DNA of 64,000 bases from Neocallimastix lanati (nom. inval.). Lineage: Eukaryota; Neocallimastigomycota; Neocallimastigomycetes; Neocallimastigales; Neocallimastigaceae. A program made the translations under genes and the position numbers. Shown piece after piece: positions 1 through 10,455 of the stretch; the first letter of the stretch is position 1; every line of letters starts with the position of its first letter. The DNA is taken from assembly GCA_016946835.1 (NCBI GenBank), contig JACVTC010000110.1:138501-202500 (forward strand), read 5' to 3'. The notes beneath the pieces were generated by a model. It was not told where the DNA came from. It saw nothing but the letters and a program-made list of their open reading frames with translations, and searched no databases.

Positions 1-301
1 TATTAGAATATATTATTTTATCAATTATCCTTAAATAAATAATATAAATAATAAATAATAAATTATAATAAAAAATAAATAATAAATAATAAATTAACTA
101 AATAATTAAATAAATATAATTTAATGATGTTCTTGAAAATAAAGAAAACGATAAAATAAAACTAATAATAAAATTATATTATGAAATACTAACAGAAAAA
201 AAAAATAAAGAAATTAAAAAAAATAAAAATTATGAAAATATATACTTTTATATATATTTATAATATGATATTATTGATTTAAAAGAAAAATGAACTCTTA
301 T
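1..301. other. AT-rich intergenic DNA
   Basis: Very AT-rich sequence of short A- and T-runs. I see no open frame, RNA gene or repeat unit worth naming. The T-run at about 284-291 read on the minus strand lies just downstream of the tRNA gene and could serve as its RNA polymerase III terminator. Confidence 0.6.
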
Positions 302-383
302 CGTCACCTGCAGGACTCAAACCTGCGCTCCCAAAGGGAAATGGCTTAGCAGGCCACGGCGTTAACCACTCCGCCAAAGTGAC
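302..383 (-). tRNA. tRNA-Ser (anticodon GCT)
   Basis: An 82-nt cloverleaf can be drawn by eye on the minus strand. It has a 7-bp acceptor stem (GTCACTT with AGGTGAC, one G-U pair), a D arm GCG/CGC, and an anticodon arm GTGGC-CTGCTAA-GCCAT with anticodon GCT. The long variable arm (TCCC/GGGA stem) is typical of serine tRNAs. The T arm is GCAGG-TTTGAGT-CCTGC and the discriminator base is G. There is no intron. The T loop is odd: the near-invariant C56 is T, giving TTTGAGT where TTCGANT is expected. This also weakens the internal box B promoter, so the gene may be drifting or inactive. A Ty3/gypsy LTR begins 12 bp upstream. Confidence 0.9.
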
Positions 384-395
384 TACTACATTATA

Positions 396-965
396 TGTAA
401 AAGGTAAGTTTATTATTAACTAAAATAACGAATAATAATTAATTCTAAAGGCCAAGATAATCTCACACCTCTCTATTCGAGTTGTTAATAATAAACATTA
501 ATTTAATTTATTTTTATATTTATAATTATCTTTCTTTAACACAAGAATATAGCGCAGCACTTTATAACTCTACCCGTTATTAGTTACTGGGCTTACACTG
601 AATGAATATATTTATTTAATATTTATAATTTTTATTTATTTAATTAATATTAATATTTATTACTACAATTTACTTTAATAGTAACGCTAGTGCGTTACAG
701 TTACAGGAATAATAATTATTTATACATGTTAACGAAATAATGATTGGTAAAATAATTTAATTTAACCAATTTTATACATCAATAATAAAATAATATTAAT
801 CTAAATATTTAACTATATATTTAACTATAAAAATAATAAATTTTAATGTACGAAATTAATAAAAGATTTTATTTGATTAGCTAAAATTGCTAACTGTTTA
901 TTGATACATTACGTAACCAAGAGACTATCATTGGATAGGCTGGAAGTTACCATGTATCTGTTACA
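396..965 (-). repeat. Ty3/gypsy 3' LTR (only LTR kept)
   Basis: On the minus strand the segment after the polypurine tract begins TGTAACAG and ends CTTTTACA, giving a TGTAA...TTACA terminal inverted repeat typical of LTR ends. It contains a short inverted repeat, GTAACGC/GCGTTAC, at 680-697. The boundaries come only from these end motifs and the polypurine tract, because no second LTR copy is present in the window to align. The distal end lies 12 bp from the mature 5' end of the tRNA-Ser gene. Confidence 0.6.
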
Positions 966-977
966 AGGCCTCTCCCA
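966..977 (-). other. polypurine tract of Ty3/gypsy element
   Basis: On the minus strand TTGGGAGAGGCC immediately precedes the presumed LTR start TGTAAC and follows the pol stop codon by about 12 bp. This is the expected position of the plus-strand primer of an LTR retrotransposon. It is recognised by position and purine content only. Confidence 0.55.
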
Positions 978-989
978 AGGAGCAAGCTA

Positions 990-2897
990 CTAATGGTTGA
1001 CGACGTTAGCAATAAATTGGCTATAACTAAAATCTTGGTAATCCTCAAGCAACTCTGCGTAGTGAGGATTGTCGTCGATCACGTCGGCGTTTGCCCACTC
1101 TTGTTTATCGTTCTGGTACGCAACCAGATACTGGTACTGTCCTTGGTGTTTTCTTGATCCAAGGATATGAATAATTTTGTGGTTTCCTGCAGGAGCCGGC
1201 ACTAACGTTTTTGGTAGTTTGTAGAAGGGTTCCAACTCACTAATATGGAACACTGGGTACATATTTTGGAATGGCGAACGACTTATATCTAGCCTGTAGT
1301 TTTTCTTTTCCTCGTCGACGCCTACTACCTTGAACGGTCCGTACTTTCTAGTACTTAGCTTGTAAAAGGGCAGCGCATCATAGTTTTCTGGCTTTCTTAG
1401 CCATACTTTATCCAATAGCCTATACCTGGGGTAGTTATCCGTTCGAGTTTTGTCCATGTTGTCCAGGTATCTTGTCTGGGCTATTTCCAAGATATGCTTG
1501 AAATTACCCAAGTTATGAGCAAAGCTATCGATCATCTTTGCTTCGCCTAACGAGTGCACTAAGTCTGCTGTCTTTGGGGAGTTGCGTACCTGGTAGATAT
1601 ACAAGGTAAGGAAGGGAGATTGTTGGGTAGAAGCGTGGATTGAATTGTTGTAGCAGAACTCTGCCAAGAACAAGTAATCCATCCAGCTCTCATCTTCATA
1701 GGTTCCCACAAAGCACCGTAAATAAGTTTCTACGTAGGCATTGTTCCTTTCCACTTGGCCTACTGTCTCATGGTGACTAGTGGTAGCCAGGTTTACTTCT
1801 GTTCCGAAGAACTCTAGTAGCTCCTTCCAAACTTGGCTTGTAAACTGAACTCCTCTGTCGGTAGTAACCACCTTGGGGAATCCGTGCAACCTATATATTT
1901 CCTTCAGGAATGCTTCAGCAGTCTCGTTAGCATTGGGCACATGTTTGAATCCTATCAGGTGTATCATCTTGGTTAATTTATCACAGCATACTAAGATACA
2001 ACCTGCTCTTTTCGTTTCCCACACGTAACCATCTTCAGTTCTTACCCTATTTTTCACTGGCAGGTTTGTTATAAAGTCTAGTTGTACCTCTTGCCAGGGT
2101 AATTCTGCCACCGGAACTCTCACTGCAGTACCGTATTCCTTATGTCTATCATCCTTCTTGGTAGCGCAGGTTCTGCAGGCTTTTACATAGCCTGAAATAT
2201 CTTTCCTCATCTTCGGCCAGTAGAAATTCCTTGATACCAGGTCCGAAATTTTATCAATTCCCAAATGTCCTGCGTAATCCGAGTCATGGTTAAGTTGGAT
2301 GATTGTTTTCCTGAACGTTGTGGGCACATAAATCTGTTCAGGGTTTTCTTTTCTAACCAGAAGTCCATCTACTTCTAGCCAATGTTTCTTGTTGTAATTA
2401 TTTCTGGTATCTTCTGCCAGATTCTTTATTATTTCTTGGGCCATTTTATCCTGTCGGTAAGCCTGCTTAATATCATCCACAAAATTGGTAGCTAAGGCTA
2501 AATAACTTGCCTCTCTATCTACATCGTCAAATCCTACCAATTGTTCAGGTTTTAATAGGCTATCCTTATCAAATTCTTTACCCTCAGTTTTCTCTGTTTC
2601 AACTCTTGAGAGGGCATCAGCTTTTCCATTTTTCTTCCCAGGTCTATATACTATTTCGAACCAATATGTGGCAAACAACTCTTGCCATCTAATCTGCCTA
2701 GGAGTTAACAATTGTGGTTTGGTAGCGAACAACAAATTCCTGTGGTCGCTATATACTATAATCTTATGCTTCGCACCTTGAAGCAAGTGTCGCCATTCTG
2801 TGAAAGCAGTTTTAATGGCTAACAATTCTTTCTCTGTTATGGAATAATTTACCTCAGCCTTACTGAGTGTCTTTGAATAGTGGATGAAGAGTACCAT
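990..2897 (-). pseudogene. Ty3/gypsy pol: RNase H, integrase, chromodomain
   Basis: This is a 635-codon open stretch. Residues 1-98 are the second half of the RNase H domain (YSITEKELLAI, YSDHRNL, KADALSR). The integrase zinc domain follows with H204, H211, C241 and C244. The catalytic core has D274 (LDFI), D347 (TTDRG) and E383 (GQVERNN), with 35 residues between the last two, so the DD35E triad is intact. The KYGPFKV block near 518 is the GPF-like motif of the C-terminal domain. Residues 574-623 look like a chromodomain (QYQYLVAY, EWANADVI), which in chromoviruses steers integration to marked chromatin. It begins inside RNase H, so the apparent start is not a true start. The frame is joined to the upstream part only by a shift at 2860-2897. 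Confidence 0.9.
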
Positions 2898-3300
2898 CGT
2901 CTCCTTTCTGTGACAGCACGCCTCCTATCGCGTAATTACTAGCGTCACACTCTACGAAGAACTGTTTCTCGTGGTCAAGGTAAGCTAGCACTGGCGGAGA
3001 GGTTAGCATCTCCTTTAACTTGTGAAACGCGGCCAATCCTTCTTCATTCCGCTCAAATTTCTCTTTCTTCGATGTCATTTTGAATAGCGGCTTGGATATT
3101 TCTGAAAAGTTCTTAATAAAATTTCTATAGTAGTTGCAGAAGCCTAAGAAACTTTGCATCTGCTTGACATTCTCTAGTTGTGGCCATTCTGCCACGGCCT
3201 TAATCTTTTCTGGGTCAGTTTCTACACCATCTTTACTAACCACATGGCCTAAAAATGAAATCTTTAGCTTGTGTAGCTCACACTTAGACATCTTAGCCAC
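2860..3300 (-). pseudogene. Ty3/gypsy pol: RT thumb/connection and RNase H start
   Basis: This 146-codon segment continues the reverse transcriptase. KCELHKLKISFLGHVVS is the classic block after the YLDD palm motif, FLGFCNYYRNFI is the connection, and ECDASNYAIGGVLSQ starts RNase H with its first catalytic aspartate. It ends in LFKDTQ, where the RNase H frame moves to that of the 990-2897 segment, and the two overlap by 38 bp. A further frame change separates it from the palm segment at 3305. It is part of one ancestral polyprotein and not a separate gene. Confidence 0.88.
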
Positions 3301-3304
3301 AAGC

Positions 3305-3769
3305 TTATGTTTTATTAGCTTTTAAGATTGTTCGAACATGCTCTACATGCTCCTCCAAAGTTTTTGAGTAGACTACAATATCATCTAGGTAAACTTGACA
3401 GTACTTGCTAATATCCTCGCTAAAGATATCGTTTACGAAGCTCTGGAACACTGCTGGTGCATTAGTTAAGCCAAAAGGCATCACCAAATGTTCAAAGTGT
3501 CCGAACTTGGTATTGAAGGCTGTCTTATATTCATCACCTTCGCGTATACGTACCAAGTTGTAAGCAGATTTGAGGTCAAACTTCGAGAACACTACAGCTC
3601 CTTTCATTGCTTCAAACACTGCGCTAATTCTTGGAATAGGATATGCGTTGCGCTAGGTCCATTGGTTCAGTTTTCGGTAATCCATGCATAGTCGTAGCTC
3701 GCCTGACTTTTTCGGTACGAACAACACAGGGTAACCCGCCGGAGATTCTGACCTTCTTATAAACCCCTA
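3305..3769 (-). pseudogene. Ty3/gypsy pol: reverse transcriptase fingers and palm
   Basis: Reading the minus strand from 3769 gives [18 protein letters not shown] and [11 protein letters not shown], the N-terminal RT motifs. A TAG follows at about 3655, then NAYPIPRI. The open part at 3305-3619 holds [11 protein letters not shown] (first catalytic Asp), MPFGLTNAP and YLDDIVVYS (catalytic pair), all intact. Several residues after HVRTILKA the frame is lost, so the thumb is encoded in another frame. The domain is complete in content but cannot be translated as one protein. Confidence 0.88.
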
Positions 3770-4353
3770 ATGTACTCCTTTAGTGCTTTTTCTTCCCTAG
3801 GACTCGTTGGGTAAATGGCTCCTTTGTAAAGTGGTGCATCAGGCTCCAGTTCTATCTTACAATCGTATGTCCTGTGCTCTGGTAGCGTTTCAGCGATTTC
3901 TTCATTGAAGGCTTCAGTTAGATCCCCGTAATACTTATCGATAATCTCGCCGATTGATAACAGCTTTTCCAGTCCCACTTTCTTTATTGTTTCCGCAACT
4001 GAATCCTCTTGTGTGATCATGGCTAAATGATCATTTGTCTGGCTATCTTCCAGCGCCTTATTTTCCGTAGGGTTTTTCTTACTTTTATTCTCCTTTGGAT
4101 TTTTAGCCTTCTGTGCCTTGAACCAATCCGCCCATTTATCGTAGTCAACTAGGTAATCATAATAGTCCATGGTATATTTTATACCTCTTTCACGGTAAAA
4201 TTGCCTAGTTAAATCGTATACCGTGTCTTTCAATTTCTGGTTATCAATAACTTGTTGAATTATCTTAGTGATCCTCGCTGTAGGTTGTATCTCCTTTTGC
4301 AGAGCTTCTTTATCTTCTATCAATTGTACCATGTAGATAACTTTCACCTTCAC
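3757..4353 (-). pseudogene. Ty3/gypsy pol N-terminal part before RT
   Basis: This is a 198-codon segment rich in Lys and Asp, with no catalytic motif until its end. There ELEPDAPLYKGAIYPTSP and REEKALKEYI match the stretch that precedes the RT fingers in Ty3/gypsy pol. It overlaps the end of gag-protease by 44 bp and lies one base forward of that frame. This could be a programmed +1 shift of the kind Ty3 uses, but the several other breaks in the element make simple decay equally likely. The frame ends at 3757 in the middle of a conserved RT block. Confidence 0.75.
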
Positions 4354-6580
4354 ATTCTCCTGGTGAGTCTACATCTGGTAACCCTGGCCTTTCGCCATCA
4401 ATCTTGTATACCTTGGGTTGTTTGTCATGGATGTCTATCTTCCTATATATCAAGTGTCGGTCCATGAATCTAGAACCCAGGATTATCGTTCTCGGCATAG
4501 CCTCAGCTAGCCTACATCTAGTGCTAAAGTCATACCATTTGACTTTGCCAGTACGCTCTTCGACCAGTTTAACTTTTATTTGGAACTCTTCCGTTACCTG
4601 CGGTATCAGCACTTTGCCAGAGGCAGTAGTAAATGTTAAGGGACGCTCTTCTGTCTTGAGTCCCATCTCCTTAGCCAGCTGCGGATGGATCATGTTGATC
4701 TGTGATTCAGTATCATACAGCACATTTAAGTTTTGGAGCCCCTCTTTGGTACGAAGATTACTTACTTTGGCCTCAGGCACAAATTCTTCGCACTCAGACC
4801 CATCTTGCATCAATAGTGCTGTCATGGGTATTGAATTATTGCTGCTGGTACGTGAGTCCTTGTAATAATTTTGTTTTTCGCCTGGTCTCGTACCGAAATC
4901 CTTACCACTGCTGTGGTTATATCCATCTTTCTTGTTATTATTATAATTATTTTGCTTAGTAGGCTCTTTCCTACTGAAATCTCTTTTATCGCCTCGGCGA
5001 TTGTCGCTGTTCCTCCTTCTCTTGGCTTCTATATCCTTGGAGGGTCTTCGCGGGTCCATCATTCCTAGCAGGGCCATGATGGCTATCTTCCTCTCGCGGT
5101 TATACTCATATCGTTCCAGATGGTCGTCCTTATAATCCGCGGGGAACGTATCACATCTCCTTAGACAAGTAACATAATCTTCTAAGGTCTGTTTTTCTGC
5201 AGGTAAATCGTAAAAGGCTTCACGAACCGAGGATCTAATCTGTTGTACTAGTAGCAACCTTTTCGTTTCATCCGTTAGCTGAAGAATTCTGCTTAGCCTG
5301 TTAAATTCTGATAGATATTCATAGGCTTTACCCCAATCGTGCCTAAGTTTCAGCATAGCAGTTTTTACTTCTTCTAAAGTTCTCTCGCTTTTAAATTCCT
5401 TCAGCAATCTATCCATCAACCTTTGAGGCTGTGGGTCATCTCGTTGCTTGAATATTTCATCCATTTGGTACCACTTTTTAGCAGTCCCCTGTAAGTGGTC
5501 CTCGATAAAGTACAGCATAGCCGTGGGCTCGCTTTGGTAGTACTTCTGGTGTCTACCAAAGTATCTGTTTAACCTGTCAATAAAAGATTCCACATCCCCA
5601 GTTTCACCATTGAACATTGGGATGTCTCGTTCGTACTCCACAGGGTACGCATCAGTCATTACTACATCTTCCATCGCGCTTTTCGCAAAAGTCGGTGGTG
5701 TTGGTAGATGATAGGCTTTAAATCTAGCCCCATTTGTATCTATGTGTAGTGGGAAGGGTTTATTCGCTGGTGCTTGAGCCTGGTTTTGGGCTTCCCAAGC
5801 TATTTTGCCTAAACGCTCGATCTCCTGCTGTTGGGCCTGGTTCACAGCCATTAGCTTCTCAATCTTTTCCTCGAGCTCGTTACGCTGTACCCTTTCCCTC
5901 TCTTGGTTCGCATCCAAGAATTCTTCAATCTTTTGTATCTTTTGTCCTTTATCCTCCAAGTCTTGTTGGACTTGCTTGCCTTTTACCTGGTCCGCATCCA
6001 GATAGGTTTCAATCTTCTTGATTACATCTTCTACTGCAGCTTCTTTTCCTTTACTCTCAGCCATCTGCTGGTTTAAAAATTCTTGTACCCTTTGAAGCTC
6101 CAGTACACTAGCTTGGCTACTAGTCTCCTCCTCAACCACCCTTTTTTCAACCTCGCCAAATCGTTGTTCCACGGCTGGGATGAAACTGTTGAGTTCGGTT
6201 TCAATTCTGGCGAATCAAGCCTCGCTTTGGGCCTGAATCTTCTCAATCATGGTTGCCATTTGTTGCTGCGTACTAATCATCATGTTCTTGAATTCCTCCA
6301 TTTGCTTATTAAGCAAAGCAGCAAAGTCCGTAATTCCAACATTATTGCTTGAGCTCTCTCCTTGGTTGGCACCTGATTTGCTAGCCTCCGCCTTGCTTGC
6401 TTCTGGCTTACTAGCCCTGGGTTTGCTAGTTTCGGCCGCTGCAGCTGGTTTAGGTTTTGTCGCAGCTGATTTTTCAGGAGCACTGGTAGTTTCCTGGTCT
6501 CCTGTATTCTGGCGTCTAGCTGGAAGAGCCTCCACAGGCGTAGGGCTATTTTCAGCAACCACGCTGCCCGACGAACTAGG
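4310..6580 (-). pseudogene. Ty3/gypsy gag with aspartic protease
   Basis: One reading frame runs from 6580 to 4310, interrupted only by TGA at 6215-6217, probably an old CGA. The N-terminal part is Ala/Pro/Ser/Lys-rich, then a Gln/Glu-rich coiled coil follows (about the first 140 residues after the TGA). Next is the capsid region with IPMFNGETGDVESFIDRL and a helical core, then a basic Arg/Asn/Lys tail that replaces a zinc knuckle. Near the end NVLYDTESQINMI occupies the protease position, but the glycine of the D-T/S-G motif is Glu, so the protease is probably dead. No ATG is available: the frame continues upstream as repeated Asn-Pro through the telomere-type tract. Confidence 0.85.
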
Positions 6581-6617
6581 GTTAGGGTTAGGGTTATGGG
6601 GTTAGGGTTAGGGTTAT
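6577..6617 (+). repeat. interstitial telomere-type tract (TTAGGG)n
   Basis: Five near-perfect TTAGGG units with one TTATGGGG interruption. The G-rich strand runs 5' to 3' away from the truncated retroelement, as at a right-hand chromosome end. It abuts the gag frame directly. The unit is the common fungal telomere repeat; the interpretation as a healed break is inferred. Confidence 0.85.
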
Positions 6618-6650
6618 CTAGGTTTTTCTTTCTAATCTTTTCCTAGATAA
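6614..6650. repeat. perfect 9-bp inverted repeat beside telomere tract
   Basis: TTATCTAGG and CCTAGATAA form perfect arms with a 19-nt T/C-rich loop, starting inside the last unit of the telomere-type tract. Possible fold-back junction. Confidence 0.6.
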
Positions 6651-9029
6651 GAGATTTATTAAGATTAGAAGATATTTTTCTTAATTAACCTTATTTTTCA
6701 AAAAGTATAAATAAAGCTCTTGAATTCTCTTTGAGAAATCAAGAGTTATTATTTTAACTATTATAATATAACAATTATTATAAATCAATCATAATAACAA
6801 TATTAAATATTTTTATTTTTAAATAATAAAGATAGTTATTAATAAAATAAATTTTAAAATAAAAAATAAAATAAATAAATAAAATTTTCTTCTTAAAACA
6901 AATCTGTGTTACCTTTGCTAATTGTTTATTATAATTAGTTATAATAAACTCCCAATATTAAGATAAATATAAAAACTTTATTATATTTGTCTCAATTTAA
7001 TAATAATTTTTATTAAGTTATTATTAAGTTGCAATTAATAATTTAATTATAATTAATCTTACAATTAAATTATTACAAATTTAGAAATTAACAATTTGGA
7101 ATAATTAATATTATTTTATTCAAAAAAAATAATAATTAAATAAATAATAAATAATAGATAATAGGAATAAATAATAAATAATAAATTATAAATAATAAAA
7201 AATAAAAAAATAAAAAATAATTAATTAAATATTTAAATATTTAATTACTTAATTATTTAATTATTTAATTAACTTATTAAGCATTAATAAAAATATTTTT
7301 AATAATAATACCAATAATAGTTTATAATAAATAATTATGAAAAAAAATATAACTAAATGAAAAGATAATTAAAATTATTACAATATTTAAATAATTATGC
7401 GGATTAATTAAAATTCTTAAAATAAATAAACAATTATGCTGTTTAAAAAAATAGCATTAATATATTTTATAATTAAATAATATTTATTAATTACTTTATT
7501 ATTATAATTACTATTACTAATATTGTTTTCAATGGTTTTTTCATTTAGTTATATATATTTTTATATAATTATTTATTATAAATTAGTACTTGTATAACTA
7601 AATGAAAAGATCATTAAAGCTCTTAAAATATTTAAATAATTATGCAGGCTAATTAAAATTCTTAAATAAACAATTATGCTGGTTAAAAAAAAAAGGGTTA
7701 GGAAAAAAAAGGGTTAAAATAAACATTATAATATTTTTATAATTAAATATAATTAATATTATTAATTAATTACTTGATTATCATAATTACTATTACTAAT
7801 ACCATTTTCGACATTATTTATTTAAGAAAAACTATATTGAATCAAGATTTAAATGATTAACTAATTTAAATAATATAGATATTAATTTATACGAAATAAT
7901 TAAAAATAGTCATATGAAAAAAGTCCTCAAATTTAATATTTTTAAACAATTACTGTAATTTAATAAAAATTAAAAAGATACGATATATTTATAATTAAAT
8001 ATTACAATTATCTAATAATTATTAAAATTATATATAATTTAAAATTATTTATGTATTCTTTTACTTATTATTTAATAATTTATTTTCTTATTATTTAATT
8101 AAAATGCTACTTATTGTAATATGTCATAAATAGGAAATACATCACATTCATTTTAATTTGTACCCTAATATTATTTATTGTATATTATTAATTATTGTAA
8201 CTATTATAATTACAATTGAAAATTAAACAATTTAATAAAAAAATTAAAATAAAAATTAAAATAAAAATTAAAATATATATTAAAATATATATTAAAATAT
8301 AAATTAAAATTTTATATAAAAAACAAAATATACAATTAAATCTTTATTAAATTTAATTTTTTTAATTAAATAATGATCTAATATCAAATTTTCAAATAAT
8401 AATAATATTATTATTACTATTATTATTATTATTACTATTATTATTATTGTTTTTAGTTTAATATTTATTATTTATTAATAGTTTATTATCTATTCATTTC
8501 ATTTTTTTTTTCAGGGATGTAAATACTATTGTTATAATCTGAAATATATTAATAAAAGAAATAAATGGTTAGAATAAATTATGTTTCTTCTTTATTCTTT
8601 TTTGTTTAATTTTATTTTCTATGATTTTTTATAGTTTTGAATTAATACATTATTTAATACATCTTGATATACAATTCGTGTAACGTATTATATTAAAATT
8701 GAATATAATAAAACTATTGGAAGTGTTTCATTTCTTCAAATGTATCCCATTCAATATATTGCTATTAAGATATTAAGTTATTAAATATTACATATTTGAG
8801 GAAATTAGTATAAAAAGATAAAATAGTTACATTACTATCTTCTTTTAATTTCATTAAAGTAATTGATTTACTAATATCTATAAATATTTATATTTATTTT
8901 GAATAAAATAAATATACATATATTCAAATATAAAATTAGTTAAAATTATAAATATAAAAAATTAAATATATATATATATATATTTATATAAAATAATTTA
9001 ATAAAATAAAAATAAATATATAAATAGCA
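6651..9029. other. AT-rich intergenic DNA with a diverged tandem duplication
   Basis: No gene seen. A segment of about 215 bp at 7335-7550 recurs in diverged form at 7600-7815, both containing AACTAAATGAAAAGAT and ATAATTACTATTACTAAT. The second copy also carries GGGTTAGG and GGGTTA, embedded in A-runs at 7695-7716. The last 200 bp before 9030 are a very AT-rich leader (TATAAATAGCA before the ATG) and presumably held the promoter of the broken transporter gene. Confidence 0.55.
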
Positions 9030-9308
9030 ATGTCTGAAGTTGATAAAAGAGATTTAGAAGCCAAAGGTTTCTACAAACTTTCTTGGGTTCAAAGATTCGG
9101 TTTCGCTTCTGGCGATTTAGCCCAAAATTTAATTTATCAAACTGTTGCTTCTCAACTTATGTTCTTCTGTACCGATGTTTATATTTTAGGTGGTGATAGA
9201 AGTAAAGCTGCTGGTATTGCATCTACTTTGATGTTAACCGTTCGTTTTGTAGATATGGTTTGGGATCCAATTGTTGGTGCTTTCATTTATAAGAATCATC
9301 CAGTATAA
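9030..9308 (+). pseudogene. truncated GPH-family sugar:cation symporter (N-terminus only)
   Basis: These 92 codons match the N-terminus of the complete transporter at 60560-62002. Shared features are an MSE start, GD-AQNLIYQ in TM1, a TDVYI/SDVYI block, and the TM2 signature (V/I)D-(M/V)(V/I)WDP-VGAF. GPH proteins are about 450-500 residues, so about four fifths are missing. The aspartate that follows VGAFV in the intact protein is Tyr here. The frame stops immediately after the codons for NHP, just where the intact protein continues RLGKYR. The sequence at the break is GTATAA, so a splice donor is conceivable, but I find no RLGKYR-like continuation before the copia element at 10456. A pseudogene is the better call. 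Confidence 0.75.
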
Positions 9309-10450
9309 TTGTTATTATAAACTCATGTATTTATTTTTATTTTCATAATAATAATAATTTTCTATTTTAAAATGTATTATTATTATCTCAATAATAATTA
9401 TAAAATCATGTATTAATTATTATTTTATAATAATAATAATTACTTAATATTTAAAGTTATAACTCACTTGCCAAAATTATTTTCTTAATAATAATAATTC
9501 TCTAGAATAGTTTAGAATTCTTTATTCACTTACCAAAATTATTATTTAATAATAATAATTTACTAGAATAGTTTAGAATTCATTATTAAAAATCTTATTT
9601 TCTAGTCTCTAAAATAATATAAAAAACTTATATTTTCTAAAATCTTATATTTTCTAATCTCTAGAATAGTTTTAAAAATCTTTTTAAGATAAAAATCTTA
9701 TTTTCTATTATTATTTGTTTAAAATAATAATAGTCGCTAGAATAGTTTAGTATTAAAGTTCATAAAAAATCAATAGTGATTTTTCCATAATTTATATATA
9801 CATTAATTAATGTATTAACTATTTTGATTAATTTTATTAAATAAAATTAAAACGTTTAAAACCTAACCCTCAACTTTTTATCCAATAATTTTAAAAATAC
9901 TCATTACAATGTATCAAAAAATAATTAATACAAATACATTTATTATTCATTCAAACAATAAAAAAAAATTAAATCCAATCATAAATGCAAAAAAAAAAAA
10001 AAAATTTTAAATCAATCAAAAATACAAAAAAAAAAAAAATGAACCAATAAAAAGTACTAAAAATTTTTTTCGATAAAATCAAATATTTTTAACTTGAAGC
10101 CATACAAAAAATAAAAAAAATTCAATATAATCAAATAATTGACATTTAAAGCCATATAAAAAATAAAAAAATTTAATACAATTATAAAATTTCAATTTTT
10201 TATCCAATAAAAATAAAAATGTATTAAAAAATATATATAAATATTTTTCATCACATATATTATAATATAATTAACATTATATTTAAATACAAAAAAATAA
10301 TACAAAAAAAATCTACAAAAAAAATTACAAAAAAAAAATTTCAAAAAAATTATACAAAAAAAAAAAAAAAAAAAAAAAAAAAATAATTATTAAAAAAAAA
10401 AAAATAATAATAATTTATTTCTCCTAATGTATTTAAGAATATTCACATTA
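9309..10450. other. AT-rich intergenic DNA with short repeats and LINE-type tail
   Basis: No gene seen. From 9309 to 9770 there are irregular repeats of CACTTACCAAAATTATT, TAATAATAATT and CTAGAATAGTTTAGAATT. At 9840-9870 AATAAAATTAAAACGTTTAAAACCTAACCCT resembles the 3' tails of the LINEs further right. The rest is oligo(A)-rich with long A-runs near 10357-10382. Confidence 0.5.
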
Positions 10451-10455
10451 TATAA

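Larger units (their letters stand above)
396..6580 (-). mobile_element. Ty3/gypsy chromovirus, 5'-truncated and decayed
   Basis: The order gag, protease, reverse transcriptase, RNase H, integrase, chromodomain on the minus strand identifies a Ty3/gypsy chromovirus. The 3' LTR and polypurine tract are present. The 5' LTR, primer binding site, leader and gag start codon are missing, and the gag frame stays open into a telomere-type repeat at 6577-6617. Coding breaks are one in-frame TGA in gag (6215-6217), a frame change near 4310-4353, another near 3760, a TAG near 3655, and changes near 3300 and 2870. It is therefore inactive. It lies next to the tRNA-Ser gene, where Ty3-type elements of other fungi are known to insert. 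Confidence 0.88.

Noticed and set aside
4404-6605. Plus-strand frames opposite the Ty3/gypsy gag
   Set aside because: Shadow frames: the minus strand carries the conserved capsid and protease motifs.
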